Below are positions 6,394 through 13,562 of a stretch of 23,297 nt of DNA, in pieces. The notes beneath the pieces were generated by a model. It ran no database searches, was not told the DNA's origin, and saw only the letters and a list, made by a program, of their open reading frames with translations. Source of the DNA: Kiritimatiellia bacterium (GTDB lineage Bacteria > Verrucomicrobiota > Kiritimatiellia > SLAD01); NCBI GenBank assembly GCA_007125875.1, contig SLCI01000216.1, positions 1-23,297 of the forward strand. The letters run 5' to 3'. A program made the position numbers and the translations under genes. The stretch's first letter is position 1; every line of letters starts with the position of its first letter.

Positions 6394-8766
6394 TCAGTCG
6401 ATCCACTCGATGATGAAGGGGCGTCCTTCTGTCGGATCCAGATTCATCCACCAGCCATCGTACTGCATCGCAATCGCCCGCGCATTTTCATCGGCTCGAT
6501 CAGGGTATCCGGGCGACCAGTGCTCATAGCGCCAGCGATCGCCGGAGAGCCAGCCCCAGGAGCCGCGCACCATCTCATCCGTGCCGCCTAACCAGGAGTT
6601 GCGACCGAGGGTCGGCCACCCGAATTGAGTGGTCAACCATGCTTGGTGTTCATCGGAGCGTACTGTGGTCAGCACGCCATCATGGGACTCGGCAAACAAT
6701 CGAGCCGCTTCCCACGAGAGGGGAGTGATCACCCAAAGATAGTGTCGTCCATCAAAGCGTTGCGCACTCGCAGGGCGCTCTCCGGGATTCTCGTGTAGTT
6801 CCTTCAGCCCTTGTATGCTGTTCAACAACAAGCGTTCAGCATGTTGAAACACGGGAACATCAGCAAAAGGCTCCATCGCATCTTGAACAGCGCGCTGAGC
6901 TGTCGCGTAATCTTCATCCCGTAACGCACTGTACAATCCAAAGAACAAATTATGGAATGTCGCATCATTGCAAACAAACCATGTCAGGTTGGTCATGCCG
7001 GACAGCACTTCTAGGTCCGTCGCCCTCATTTCACCAAGATGCAAGCTCGTCAGCGGGATGCCGCTTAACGGCTGAAGGCTCCGCATACGCGTGCCTGCCT
7101 CTGCGCGGGTTAGTGTCAGGTGCAGTCCTCCTGTGGAGTCTTGTACTAAATGCTCTGCTTGTCCGGGCCAGTCGCGATTGATTTGCGCGCGATATGCGCG
7201 GAGTGCTTGAATCAAATCATCTGCTTGCTCAAGCGGATTCGTAAACAGCAAATTGTAGGTCGCTGTGTCTTCGATTACCACTTCCTTGTTGTCCGCTTGC
7301 AAAGGTGCGCTGACCCAGACGTTGTCGTTGATTACAAACTTGAATGGCCACTCATGGCGCCCCATAAAGTCGCTCAGCGGTCGGCGTAACTCGAATCGAT
7401 CACGTACCACGCGAGTCATTAACCAATCGCGATTCAGGGGGTCCCAATCATTGAACGGACCGGCAATGGCAACGCGATTAACTGACGAGAGTTCTGTTAT
7501 GGAACCAAGCGCGCCATCTGCCATACGCGCCACATCATAATCGCGAACATCAAACTCAAAGATAACCTCCTCACGCTCAACACGGTATCCGTAGATATTT
7601 AAGCCTCGCTGCGGCTGCTGAGAGGTGGGCTGCACGATTTCGGATTCTGCCGCCGATATCCCGCGTTGCACGTGCCAATTTGTCAGGAAGAAGACGACCA
7701 GGATCAACACCAAGGCACCGACGCCAGCGGCAACAAGTACGGGCCAGCGAGGACGTTTGAAGGTGTAGCGAAGGGATTTGGTTTGGCCCGCTAAATACTC
7801 GCGTATCGCTTTGGCAAATTCGCCCGCAGTTTGGTAACGCTTGGCACGATCTTTTTCCAACGCCTTGAGTACAATGGTGTCCAGCGTTGGATCAATCGGG
7901 CACTCTTCCTGCTTTTCGTCACCTTCCCCGCCCTCGGTGCGTTCCATGTACACTTCGCTCGGCGGGCGTGGTTTTTCCGAAATAATGCTTTTCAACACCT
8001 CGGGTAAATTACCAAAGACATCGTACGGAAAGTCACCTGTTAAGGCTTCGTAGAGGATAATCCCTAATGAGTAGACGTCCGAACGAACATCGATTTTTGT
8101 TTGATCACCCTCAGCCTGTTCCGGGCTGGCCCATTGCACAGAACCAAGGAACTCGCCCGTCCAAGTTACCGACGGCAGCGCCTCGCCATTGTCATCGATC
8201 AGTGGCACGGAACTGAGCGCCACACCAAAGTCTAGAATGTGTGGCTCACCGTAACTGTCGATCACGATGTTGGAGGGCTTCAGGTCACGGTGCACGACAC
8301 CCCTCAGGTGCGCGGCATTGATGGCTTCCGCGATGCGGACAAATAATTGTAACAGCTCCTTGAGGTCATCGGGTGACTTTGGCGCACCCTGCTGTTCCCA
8401 GAAGTCATCGATAAACTCAGCGAGGGTCTTACCTTTGACGTATTCAAGCACGAAGTAGGTGGACCCGTCGGCCGTTTGGCCTCGATCGATCACCGAAACA
8501 ATGTTTGGGTGATCCAGCGCTGCGAGGACGCGCACTTCGCGATCCATGCGGACCTTTTCCTTACGGGTGGCATACGAGCCGCCCGGAAAGAATTTTACCG
8601 CGACCTTGCGACCAGTGGATTTCTTGATAGCAGAGAAGATGATCGCTTGGCCGCCGCGCGATATCTCTCGTTGCAGGACATAGCCCTCCAGCTCCAGATC
8701 ATCAAGTTCCTGATCTGGAGTAGACTCCTCATCTTGCGATCGAACGTCTTGATCGTCGTCGGCCAT
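6394..8766 (-). CDS. Transmembrane Ser/Thr protein kinase with E-set, LRR-like and C-type lectin-like exterior
   Basis: A 790-residue protein. Residues about 29-325 form a Hanks-type kinase: a modified glycine loop (ISRGGQA, 35-41), catalytic-site lysine in VAVKFF (K58), HRDLKPSN at 159-166, DFG at 179-181 and SPE at 214-216. One membrane helix spans about 342-362, placing the rest outside. The exterior starts with a segment that has the glycogen-binding/CBM48 E-set signature (VAIAGPFNDW at 432-441, WPFKFVINDNVW near 473-484), continues with two LRR-like units (about 560-596, LSGIPLTSLHL and LSGMTNLTWF), then a helical spacer, and ends in a C-type-lectin-like domain (about 668-790) with WLGGTD, WGWLSG, YEHWSPGYPD and a final FIIEW. 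The lectin-like part has no cysteines. The kinase should be active and its exterior should bind a glycan or protein; the ligand is unknown. A GGGA precedes the ATG. Confidence 0.88.
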   Translation of the reverse strand: MADDDQDVRSQDEESTPDQELDDLELEGYVLQREISRGGQAIIFSAIKKSTGRKVAVKFFPGGSYATRKEKVRMDREVRVLAALDHPNIVSVIDRGQTADGSTYFVLEYVKGKTLAEFIDDFWEQQGAPKSPDDLKELLQLFVRIAEAINAAHLRGVVHRDLKPSNIVIDSYGEPHILDFGVALSSVPLIDDNGEALPSVTWTGEFLGSVQWASPEQAEGDQTKIDVRSDVYSLGIILYEALTGDFPYDVFGNLPEVLKSIISEKPRPPSEVYMERTEGGEGDEKQEECPIDPTLDTIVLKALEKDRAKRYQTAGEFAKAIREYLAGQTKSLRYTFKRPRWPVLVAAGVGALVLILVVFFLTNWHVQRGISAAESEIVQPTSQQPQRGLNIYGYRVEREEVIFEFDVRDYDVARMADGALGSITELSSVNRVAIAGPFNDWDPLNRDWLMTRVVRDRFELRRPLSDFMGRHEWPFKFVINDNVWVSAPLQADNKEVVIEDTATYNLLFTNPLEQADDLIQALRAYRAQINRDWPGQAEHLVQDSTGGLHLTLTRAEAGTRMRSLQPLSGIPLTSLHLGEMRATDLEVLSGMTNLTWFVCNDATFHNLFFGLYSALRDEDYATAQRAVQDAMEPFADVPVFQHAERLLLNSIQGLKELHENPGERPASAQRFDGRHYLWVITPLSWEAARLFAESHDGVLTTVRSDEHQAWLTTQFGWPTLGRNSWLGGTDEMVRGSWGWLSGDRWRYEHWSPGYPDRADENARAIAMQYDGWWMNLDPTEGRPFIIEWID

Positions 8767-8815
8767 GATTTCCCGTCGTCGTTAACAGACACATTCATCA
8801 GTTCAACAGAATCGT

Positions 8816-8844
8816 ACCTTAGCACGCGCTTGACGCAATCGCAA
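8816..8844 (-). promoter_or_regulatory. Candidate sigma-70-type promoter for the kinase gene
   Basis: On the minus strand, TTGCGA (8844-8839) and TAAGGT (8821-8816) are separated by 17 bases, and a TGC directly before the -10 gives an extended -10 element. Transcription would start near 8809, leaving about 43 bases of leader. The -10 match is only moderate. Confidence 0.35.
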
Positions 8845-8850
8845 CAATTC

Positions 8851-8864
8851 GGGCGTTTACGCCC
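8851..8864. promoter_or_regulatory. Perfect inverted repeat between two divergent promoters
   Basis: The 14 bases GGGCGTTTACGCCC read as GGGCGT-TT-ACGCCC. They lie between the kinase promoter and the promoter of the small gene ahead of rpoN, a position suited to an operator. It could also be a short hairpin; no T-tract follows, so it is not an obvious terminator. Confidence 0.35.
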
Positions 8865-8901
8865 TCACGTTTTCGCATGCAAAAATTTTTTCAAAAATCA
8901 A

Positions 8902-8930
8902 TTTACAAGCGAACAGTGCGTGCATATAGT
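8902..8930 (+). promoter_or_regulatory. Sigma-70-type promoter for the small gene and possibly rpoN
   Basis: TTTACA (8902-8907) and TATAGT (8925-8930) are spaced by exactly 17 bases, each one mismatch from consensus, and an A/T-rich stretch (8880-8900) lies upstream like an UP element. The start of transcription would be near 8937, about 20 bases before the ATG at 8958. Confidence 0.6.
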
Positions 8931-8957
8931 AAAACGTTATTACAGCGGTGCTATTTT

Positions 8958-9182
8958 ATGACCATCATGCAAAAAGTTCGAAACGCGCAATACGCTGGCA
9001 ACCGGCTTGATGATGCTTGGTTGAAGCGCACTCGTTTATTCGCTCAGGCAGAGCGTTTACGGGCCGAGGTGAACGTGCATAAGTGGTACGAAAGTGAACG
9101 CGCGGGACGCGATATCGGCTGGGACCGGGCAGCTGTGAGCTATGCGATTTTCCGCTCACAACAACGACCGCCCTCTGTCTGA
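8958..9182 (+). CDS. Small protein with a DUF4032-like HKW-SE-AGRD motif
   Basis: A 74-residue product from the ATG at 8958; a second ATG at 8967 is three codons downstream. It is rich in Arg, Glu and Ala. Its second half carries HKWYESERAGRDIGW (about 41-55), which resembles the C-terminal motif of DUF4032 proteins and of small proteins of unknown function in several phyla; the resemblance is from memory and not tested. No signal peptide or membrane helix is present. A well-spaced promoter lies just upstream and rpoN begins 162 bases downstream in the same direction. No strong ribosome binding site precedes either ATG. I consider it a real gene because of the promoter and the conserved-looking motif, but its function is unknown. 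Confidence 0.6.
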   Translation: MTIMQKVRNAQYAGNRLDDAWLKRTRLFAQAERLRAEVNVHKWYESERAGRDIGWDRAAVSYAIFRSQQRPPSV

Positions 9183-9344
9183 TTGGTCGGGTAGCTGCCC
9201 ATTCAATTCGCTGATTACTTTGACTCCCCTCATCTCTCTTAACTTACCTTTTGGTCTATGGTTAGGCCAAGAATGGTATCGCCATCGCCCTTTCAGCTGT
9301 CTATCGTTCTGCCTGTGGTTTCTTGGTAATTGTTGGTAGTACAT

Positions 9345-10781
9345 ATGGCTGGCCCCTCTTTAGTTCAAACGCAGCAGCAGCGGCTGCAGATGGTTTTGGC
9401 GCCTCAAATGCGTCAATCGTTGGAGTTCCTGCAAGTCCCGTTGTTGGAATTGCGTTCACTCGTTCAACAAGAGCTGGAAAAGAACCCGACTTTGGAGGAG
9501 CGTCCGCTCGATAGTGATCCCGTGGAGGTCGAAACGCCCAGCGTCGAGCCAAAGGAAGAAGCGGAAGCGGTTAAGGATTTCGGCGAGGAATACGAAGTCC
9601 TGGCGCAACTGGATGACGACTGGCAGCAGTATTTTCGAGAAAGCATGCCCAAATCTCATCGGTCGCCCGAAGAAGATGAGCGACGGCAACACTATCTCGA
9701 TTCCATGACGCAGGCCGAGTCCTTGCAAGAGCACCTGCTTCATCAGCTCGGCCTGTCGGACCTGGATGCGACGGCGCAACGCGTGGGGGAGATGTTGATC
9801 GGTCATATTAATGATGACGGGTATCTCGCGGTGACGCCTGAGGATGTTGCGTTTGCCTTAAATGTTGATCTGGGAGAGGTCGAGCGGGTGATCGCCATTT
9901 TACGTGATTTCGATCCCATTGGCGTCGGCGCGTTTGATTTGACCAGTTGCTTATTGTTCCAGATTGAGCGAGACGGCCAAGCTGGCTCATTGGCCGAGAC
10001 GCTGGTGCGCGATCATCTGGACGCGCTGGCCAGTCACAAGTACGCGCAACTCGCACGGCAATTGAAGGTTAGTGTGGGGGAGATTCAACAAGCCGCACAC
10101 TATATTGCCACGCTGGATCCAAAACCCGGCCGCCGCTTTACGAGTGAAACAGCGGCCTATGTCGTGCCGGAAGTCGTGGTGCAGAAGATCGACGGTCAGT
10201 TCGTCATCACCCTGAATAATGAGCAACTCCCGCATTTGCGGATCAGCAAGCATTACCGCCAATTAATGGAGTCGGCCACGACCACGCCCGAGGTGAAGCA
10301 ATACATCATGGAAAAGATTCGTTCCGGCGCATTCATGATCAAAAGCATTCATCAGCGCCAGCAGACGATTCAGCGCATAGCCGAGCAAATTGTGCTGGTG
10401 CAGGAAGGTTTCATGGAGCGAGGCGTAAAAGAGCTTAAGCCGCTGACGATGGCAGAAGTGGCCAGCGAGGTCGATGTGCACGAAACCACCGTTAGCCGTG
10501 CCGTGTCGGGTAAGTACATGCAAACCCCACAGGGGGTCTATGAGATGAAGTACTTCTTCACGCCAGGGTTTAAGACCTCCAGTGGTGACTCGGTGTCCAA
10601 CAAGAGCATCAAAGACCAAATCGAGCAAATGATTGCCGACGAGGATCCGTCCGCGCCCCTGTCCGATCAGGCCATCGCCAATCAACTCAAGGAAGAAGGG
10701 CTAACCGTGGCGCGTCGCACGGTGGCCAAGTATCGCGAAGAGTTGAAGATCATGCCATCGCATATGCGACGCGGCTACTGA
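9345..10781 (+). CDS. rpoN: RNA polymerase sigma-54 factor
   Basis: A 478-residue sigma-54 with all regions. Region I is Gln- and Leu-rich (QTQQQRLQMVLAPQMRQSL near 8-26) and contacts enhancer-binding proteins; an acidic region II follows (about 45-110); the core-binding region and the helix-turn-helix (TMAEVASEVDVHETTVSRAV, roughly 370-390) come next; and the RpoN box ARRTVAKYRE lies at 456-465 near the C-terminus. It directs RNA polymerase to -24/-12 promoters, opened by ATP-dependent activators. I chose the ATG at 9345 because the protein then starts with the usual short tail before region I; a TTG at 9330 is in frame but adds only five residues. The Shine-Dalgarno signal is weak. No hpf or PTS gene follows, unlike in many proteobacteria. 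Confidence 0.95.
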   Translation: MAGPSLVQTQQQRLQMVLAPQMRQSLEFLQVPLLELRSLVQQELEKNPTLEERPLDSDPVEVETPSVEPKEEAEAVKDFGEEYEVLAQLDDDWQQYFRESMPKSHRSPEEDERRQHYLDSMTQAESLQEHLLHQLGLSDLDATAQRVGEMLIGHINDDGYLAVTPEDVAFALNVDLGEVERVIAILRDFDPIGVGAFDLTSCLLFQIERDGQAGSLAETLVRDHLDALASHKYAQLARQLKVSVGEIQQAAHYIATLDPKPGRRFTSETAAYVVPEVVVQKIDGQFVITLNNEQLPHLRISKHYRQLMESATTTPEVKQYIMEKIRSGAFMIKSIHQRQQTIQRIAEQIVLVQEGFMERGVKELKPLTMAEVASEVDVHETTVSRAVSGKYMQTPQGVYEMKYFFTPGFKTSSGDSVSNKSIKDQIEQMIADEDPSAPLSDQAIANQLKEEGLTVARRTVAKYREELKIMPSHMRRGY

Positions 10782-10797
10782 TTATGAGTTGCTTTGC

Positions 10798-10834
10798 GCC
10801 CCCAGCGAGCTTGCCTCGCTGGAGCGGAAGTTTC
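10798..10834 (+). repeat. Copy 1 of a 37-base hairpin repeat (REP-like)
   Basis: Starts with GCCCCCAGCGAG, has an 8-bp stem (CCAGCGAG at 10802-10809 with CTCGCTGG at 10815-10822) and a 5-base loop, and ends in AGTTTC. It lies just after the rpoN stop. A second copy is present in the opposite orientation at 10942-10978. Confidence 0.75.
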
Positions 10835-10871
10835 GGGTTCGCGCCGCAATGCGAAGAACAACGCGAATGTG

Positions 10872-10907
10872 TGGAGCGAGTGCAGAGGAACGACTCGACT
10901 CGCTCCA
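10872..10907. repeat. Hairpin between the two inverted repeat copies
   Basis: A 10-bp perfect stem is formed by TGGAGCGAGT (10872-10881) and ACTCGCTCCA (10898-10907) around a 16-base loop. It sits in the spacer between the two 37-base copies, so the whole 10798-10978 block could fold as a three-hairpin cluster in either strand's transcript. Confidence 0.55.
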
Positions 10908-10941
10908 GTCGATTTGCCAGCATTTAGCTCCGCCATCTCTT

Positions 10942-10978
10942 GAAACTCTTGCTCCAGCGGGACAAGCCCGCTGGGGGC
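10942..10978 (-). repeat. Copy 2 of the 37-base hairpin repeat, inverted
   Basis: Read on the minus strand this matches copy 1 at 31 of 37 positions. The stem is CCAGCGGG/CCCGCTGG; the A-T pair near the loop in copy 1 is a G-C pair here, a compensatory change. It lies 33 bases beyond the stop of the minus-strand CsgG-like gene, so it may also end that transcript, though there is no T-tract. Confidence 0.75.
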
Positions 10979-11011
10979 ATTGAGGCGTTGCGCCGCGCCA
11001 TGTTAGTGCGC

Positions 11012-11950
11012 TCAGTCCAGTCGATGAATCACGATTCCGGGCTCACCGAGAAACAGGTTGATACGCATGGACTCCAAGACTTCTTTCAGCTCGTCGGCTG
11101 TCAGGTCGTTGCGGAACATGGGCACTTCGATTAAAGCGTCATGCTCGAATAGAATGCGTTTCGTCATGTCGCGGTAGCCCGGTTTGCCCACCGTCAAGAC
11201 TTGGTCGCCTTTATAGATTTCGAAATTCTCCAGTGGTGTGGATCCCACCAGGATGCCGTTAATTTCGACCAGTGCCGGATCAGATGTGGTCGTAACGGAT
11301 ATACGAACCGTGGGACGATCACGTTTCGCTTCCGCGCGTTCCACCAGTGTTCGCTGCAGATTAGGCACTGCGTCGGCGACCGCCTGATCCAGTAGATCCA
11401 GAATCTCATCCTCGCCCAAGGTCGTTTGCAGACCTGCCGTTTGACGCACTTCACGGTGTGCGCGACCGTCTGCAACGGCGATCACCGCACCATCGACTGC
11501 ATCCAGCGCCTCTAACGCCACCCGCACCGTCAGCGTGGAGAACTCAGCACGGTGTCCGCCCTGATTCACGGTGCGCGTGCCGGGCGAAAAGCTGACCAAG
11601 TTGCCACGCAAAACCGCGTCGGCGCGCAAGGATTGGGCTACGTGCAGAAACGAAGGGCGGGTTGGGGTAGGCCGGTCGTCGTCAAAGAACTGCATCCGCT
11701 CCATTTGCTCTAGAAAGTCACGCCGATCAATCAATACAAAGGCATCCTGATTGGCTAGGTGTTTGCCCAGCATAAATACGCCGCGCTCAGCGAGAGAACC
11801 TCGAGGGATCTGTCCACCCAAGCGCTCATCGGGGCGCATCCCCGTCTGGTCCTCAAATTCAAGCACAGCCACCCGCAGCGGTTGGGCATGTGTCACAGCC
11901 GCTAGAAGCAAAATTAGTGAGCAGGTCAATAAAGTAGCTATTCTTTTCAT
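11012..11950 (-). CDS. Secreted CsgG-like / PEGA domain protein
   Basis: A 312-residue protein with a Sec signal peptide (residues 1-22, cleavage after THA, no lipobox Cys). The mature part begins with QPLRVAVLEFEDQTG, the start typical of CsgG/FlgO-type domains, and continues with the RADAVLRGNLVSF strand pattern near 109-121. A PEGA domain follows (about 214-278): a strand, then EINGILVGSTPLENFEI and YKGDQVLTVGKPGYRD, as in bacterial surface proteins thought to bind envelope components. The C-terminal 34 residues are not assigned. CsgG relatives without a lipid anchor are often periplasmic or outer-membrane-associated; the exact role is unknown. The start is well supported by GGAGGATAACG before the ATG and by a promoter upstream. 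The neighbouring genes give no pathway clue. Confidence 0.78.
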   Translation of the reverse strand: MKRIATLLTCSLILLLAAVTHAQPLRVAVLEFEDQTGMRPDERLGGQIPRGSLAERGVFMLGKHLANQDAFVLIDRRDFLEQMERMQFFDDDRPTPTRPSFLHVAQSLRADAVLRGNLVSFSPGTRTVNQGGHRAEFSTLTVRVALEALDAVDGAVIAVADGRAHREVRQTAGLQTTLGEDEILDLLDQAVADAVPNLQRTLVERAEAKRDRPTVRISVTTTSDPALVEINGILVGSTPLENFEIYKGDQVLTVGKPGYRDMTKRILFEHDALIEVPMFRNDLTADELKEVLESMRINLFLGEPGIVIHRLD

Positions 11951-12007
11951 CGTTATCCTCCGATCATGTGGAGATTAGACGCACCTGTCGTCTTTTCTAT
12001 TCAAGCA

Positions 12008-12036
12008 AGAATACGATTAATTGAGCCGATTGGCAA
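12008..12036 (-). promoter_or_regulatory. Sigma-70-type promoter for the CsgG/PEGA gene
   Basis: On the minus strand TTGCCA (12036-12031) and TATTCT (12013-12008) are separated by 17 bases. It lies between the 3' end of tRNA-Asn and the CsgG/PEGA start, giving a leader of about 50 bases. Confidence 0.5.
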
Positions 12037-12053
12037 AAGCGTAGCGCGTCGAA

Positions 12054-12128
12054 TGGCTCCGGCGGTAGGACTCGAACCTACAACCTAGTGGTTAACAGCC
12101 ACCCGCTCTACCATTGAGCTACGCCGGA
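12054..12128 (-). tRNA. tRNA-Asn (anticodon GTT)
   Basis: Read on the minus strand the 75 bases fold into a full cloverleaf: acceptor TCCGGCG with CGCCGGA, D stem GCTC/GAGC, anticodon stem GGTGG/CCACT (one G-T closing pair) with loop CTGTTAA, a 5-base variable loop, T stem GTAGG/CCTAC with loop TTCGAGT, discriminator G and an encoded CCA (12056-12054). The anticodon GTT reads AAC and AAU. Confidence 0.96.
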
Positions 12129-12147
12129 ATGCGAAGGAATGGGCGAT

Positions 12148-12175
12148 AGTTTAGGCAGGATGATAGTCCTGTCAA
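12148..12175 (-). promoter_or_regulatory. Promoter of tRNA-Asn
   Basis: On the minus strand a perfect TTGACA (12175-12170) and TAAACT (12153-12148) are 16 bases apart, about 20 bases ahead of the tRNA 5' end. The spacer holds the inverted repeat CAGGA-N6-TCCTG (12156-12171), partly overlapping the -35. The rest of 12176-12335 shows no gene. Confidence 0.55.
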
Positions 12176-12335
12176 ATAGAAATAGGCGGAAGGCTCACGC
12201 TCGGTTGAAATTAAAGCATATCCGCGTCCTTTACGACATGGAGTTTTGATTGCTCGGTGGGATGATCTGCCGCGCAGTAGCGGCGGGTTCGGAATTGCAT
12301 CGAATGCTGCGAGGACGGGCATGTCGAAGGAGTGT

Positions 12336-12800
12336 TCACGCGCGTTTCCGGGCAATATTCAGCAAAATCGGATAGGAAAGAGCATAGCAAAAGAGAAAGA
12401 GCAGGGGGGCAACCAGTAGCCAGCCCGTGACCGCATGGCCGATCGAAATCCCTAAGCGGTGAACGGCTTCCAGCAGCCCGGTGGCGAATATTTCGCGTAC
12501 CTCATCTGGATGCACGCTCAACGGGGGCACCCGATAAAATTTCTCGCCTAGGCGGATAAACGGAACGATGAGTATGAGCTGAGGGCCAGCCACCAACCAG
12601 TTGAATGATTGCATCGCAACAAGATTTAAGCGCAAAGAAAGCGCGATCACAAAACAGAGTGCCGTGGTTGTGCCGAGTAATGGCAGTATCCCAATAATGG
12701 TGCCAACGGCGATGCTGATGGCGATGCGTCGCGGTGACGCCCCCATTCGCAGCAACGCCATAATCGGCTCGCCCACTCGCTGACGGATCTGTTCCCTCAC
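12336..12800 (-). CDS. DUF2062 membrane protein
   Basis: A 154-residue protein with the DUF2062 layout: a short basic N-terminus, a hydrophobic pair (about residues 25-57, with GTIIGILPLLGTTTAL and FVIALSLRLN), a QSFNWLVAGPQLILIVPFIRLGE segment typical of the family (about 63-86), an amphipathic region and a final membrane helix (about 127-145). The family's function is unknown; members sit in the inner membrane, and some are fused to glycosyltransferases. I chose the GTG at 12800 because GGAG lies six bases before it; a TTG at 12806 directly abuts that GGAG and is less likely. It starts 36 bases after the msrA stop and should share its transcript. Confidence 0.78.
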   Translation of the reverse strand: MREQIRQRVGEPIMALLRMGASPRRIAISIAVGTIIGILPLLGTTTALCFVIALSLRLNLVAMQSFNWLVAGPQLILIVPFIRLGEKFYRVPPLSVHPDEVREIFATGLLEAVHRLGISIGHAVTGWLLVAPLLFLFCYALSYPILLNIARKRA

Positions 12801-12836
12801 GTACAACTCCGCAAAATGCCTGCAAGCGAACGGCGC

Positions 12837-13457
12837 TTATGGTTCGAGTCCGAGCTTCTCCAGTTTCGGCGCGATGACGAAACGCGAGTAGGTCGCCGAG
12901 GGATTGTTACGAAAGTAATTCTGATGATATTCCTCGGCCTCGTAAAACTCCTCAGCCGCAACAATCTGCGTGACGATCGGTTGCCGATATCTTCCTGAGG
13001 CCTCCAGCTTGTCACGCGAAGCGAGCGCCACCTCTTTTTGTGCCTCGCTGTGATAGAAGATCACACTGCGATACTGGGTGCCCACATCTGCGCCCTGTCG
13101 ATTAAGTTGGGTGGGGTCGTGCGCGCGCCAGAAAACATCCAGCAATGTTTCGTAATCAACTTCGGCGGGGTCATAATTAACGCGCACCACCTCCGCGTGT
13201 CCCGTTTCACCTGTCGTCACTTGCTGGTAGGTCGGGTTCTCTACGTCGCCTCCCTTGTATCCGGATGTGACACTCTTTACTCCCGGGACTTGTTGGAATA
13301 CGGCCTCTACGCACCAAAAGCAGCCTCCCCCAAATGTGGCTACCTGTTCTTGTTGTTGGTTTTCATGCGACATAATTTCTCCTTTCGCTATTATTCCAGC
13401 CACTAAAATTAGTGGAATCAATCCGATTACGGCTATTTTCGTTGTCTTATTGCTCAT
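12837..13457 (-). CDS. msrA: Peptide methionine sulfoxide reductase A with N-terminal membrane/signal segment
   Basis: A 206-residue protein whose residues 38-206 match MsrA. The catalytic motif GCFWC is at 45-49 (nucleophile C46), with GTQYRS near 126-131 and the conserved EEYHQNYF near 175-182. MsrA reduces methionine-S-sulfoxide in damaged proteins. Residues 8-24 are hydrophobic and look like a signal peptide or signal anchor, pointing to the periplasm. A second ATG (codon 29, position 13373) has a far better ribosome binding site and would give the standard cytoplasmic form, so both forms may be made. The resolving cysteine at the C-terminus found in some MsrA enzymes is not present. DUF2062 follows in the same direction. 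Confidence 0.93.
   Translation of the reverse strand: MSNKTTKIAVIGLIPLILVAGIIAKGEIMSHENQQQEQVATFGGGCFWCVEAVFQQVPGVKSVTSGYKGGDVENPTYQQVTTGETGHAEVVRVNYDPAEVDYETLLDVFWRAHDPTQLNRQGADVGTQYRSVIFYHSEAQKEVALASRDKLEASGRYRQPIVTQIVAAEEFYEAEEYHQNYFRNNPSATYSRFVIAPKLEKLGLEP
13371..13383 (-). promoter_or_regulatory. Strong internal ribosome binding site and second msrA start
   Basis: On the minus strand AGGAG (13383-13379, within AAAGGAG) is followed after five bases by ATG at 13373, in frame with msrA. Initiation here removes residues 1-28, the whole hydrophobic segment, and yields an MsrA starting MSHENQQQ, as in cytoplasmic homologues. Confidence 0.6.
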
Positions 13458-13495
13458 GGCTCACCACCAGTAACTGCAAACTATTCTTCAACATC

Positions 13496-13524
13496 TTGAG
13501 ATCCGCGCCGTCCAACAGTATGAT
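13496..13524 (+). promoter_or_regulatory. Sigma-70-type promoter for the PUR-alpha-like gene and psuG
   Basis: TTGAGA (13496-13501) and TATGAT (13519-13524) are separated by exactly 17 bases, each one mismatch from consensus. Transcription would start near 13531, leaving about 32 bases of leader that end in GGAGGAAGG just ahead of the ATG at 13563. Confidence 0.65.
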
Positions 13525-13562
13525 TTACGGTGCGGAATGATAGTAAGTCGGAGGAAGGTAAG

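Noticed and set aside
9274..9288. Possible sigma-54 promoter upstream of rpoN (GG-N10-GC)
   Set aside because: Only the GG and GC are present; the flanking bases do not match TGGCAC or TTGC well, so it is likely chance.
9142..9339. 65-codon open frame between the small gene and rpoN
   Set aside because: It overlaps the end of the small gene and has no ribosome binding site or recognisable pattern; 9183-9344 otherwise appears empty.
10789..10983. 64-codon open frame after rpoN
   Set aside because: It consists mostly of the hairpin repeats and has no family resemblance; the repeats explain the sequence better.
12119..12355. 78-codon minus-strand open frame between DUF2062 and the tRNA
   Set aside because: It runs into the tRNA and across its promoter, with no domain or ribosome binding site.
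12838..12855. GGTTCGAGTCC, resembling a tRNA T-loop, possibly a tRNA fragment or attachment site
   Set aside because: It is the coding sequence of the MsrA C-terminus (LEKLGLEP); no other tRNA arms or flanking duplication are present.
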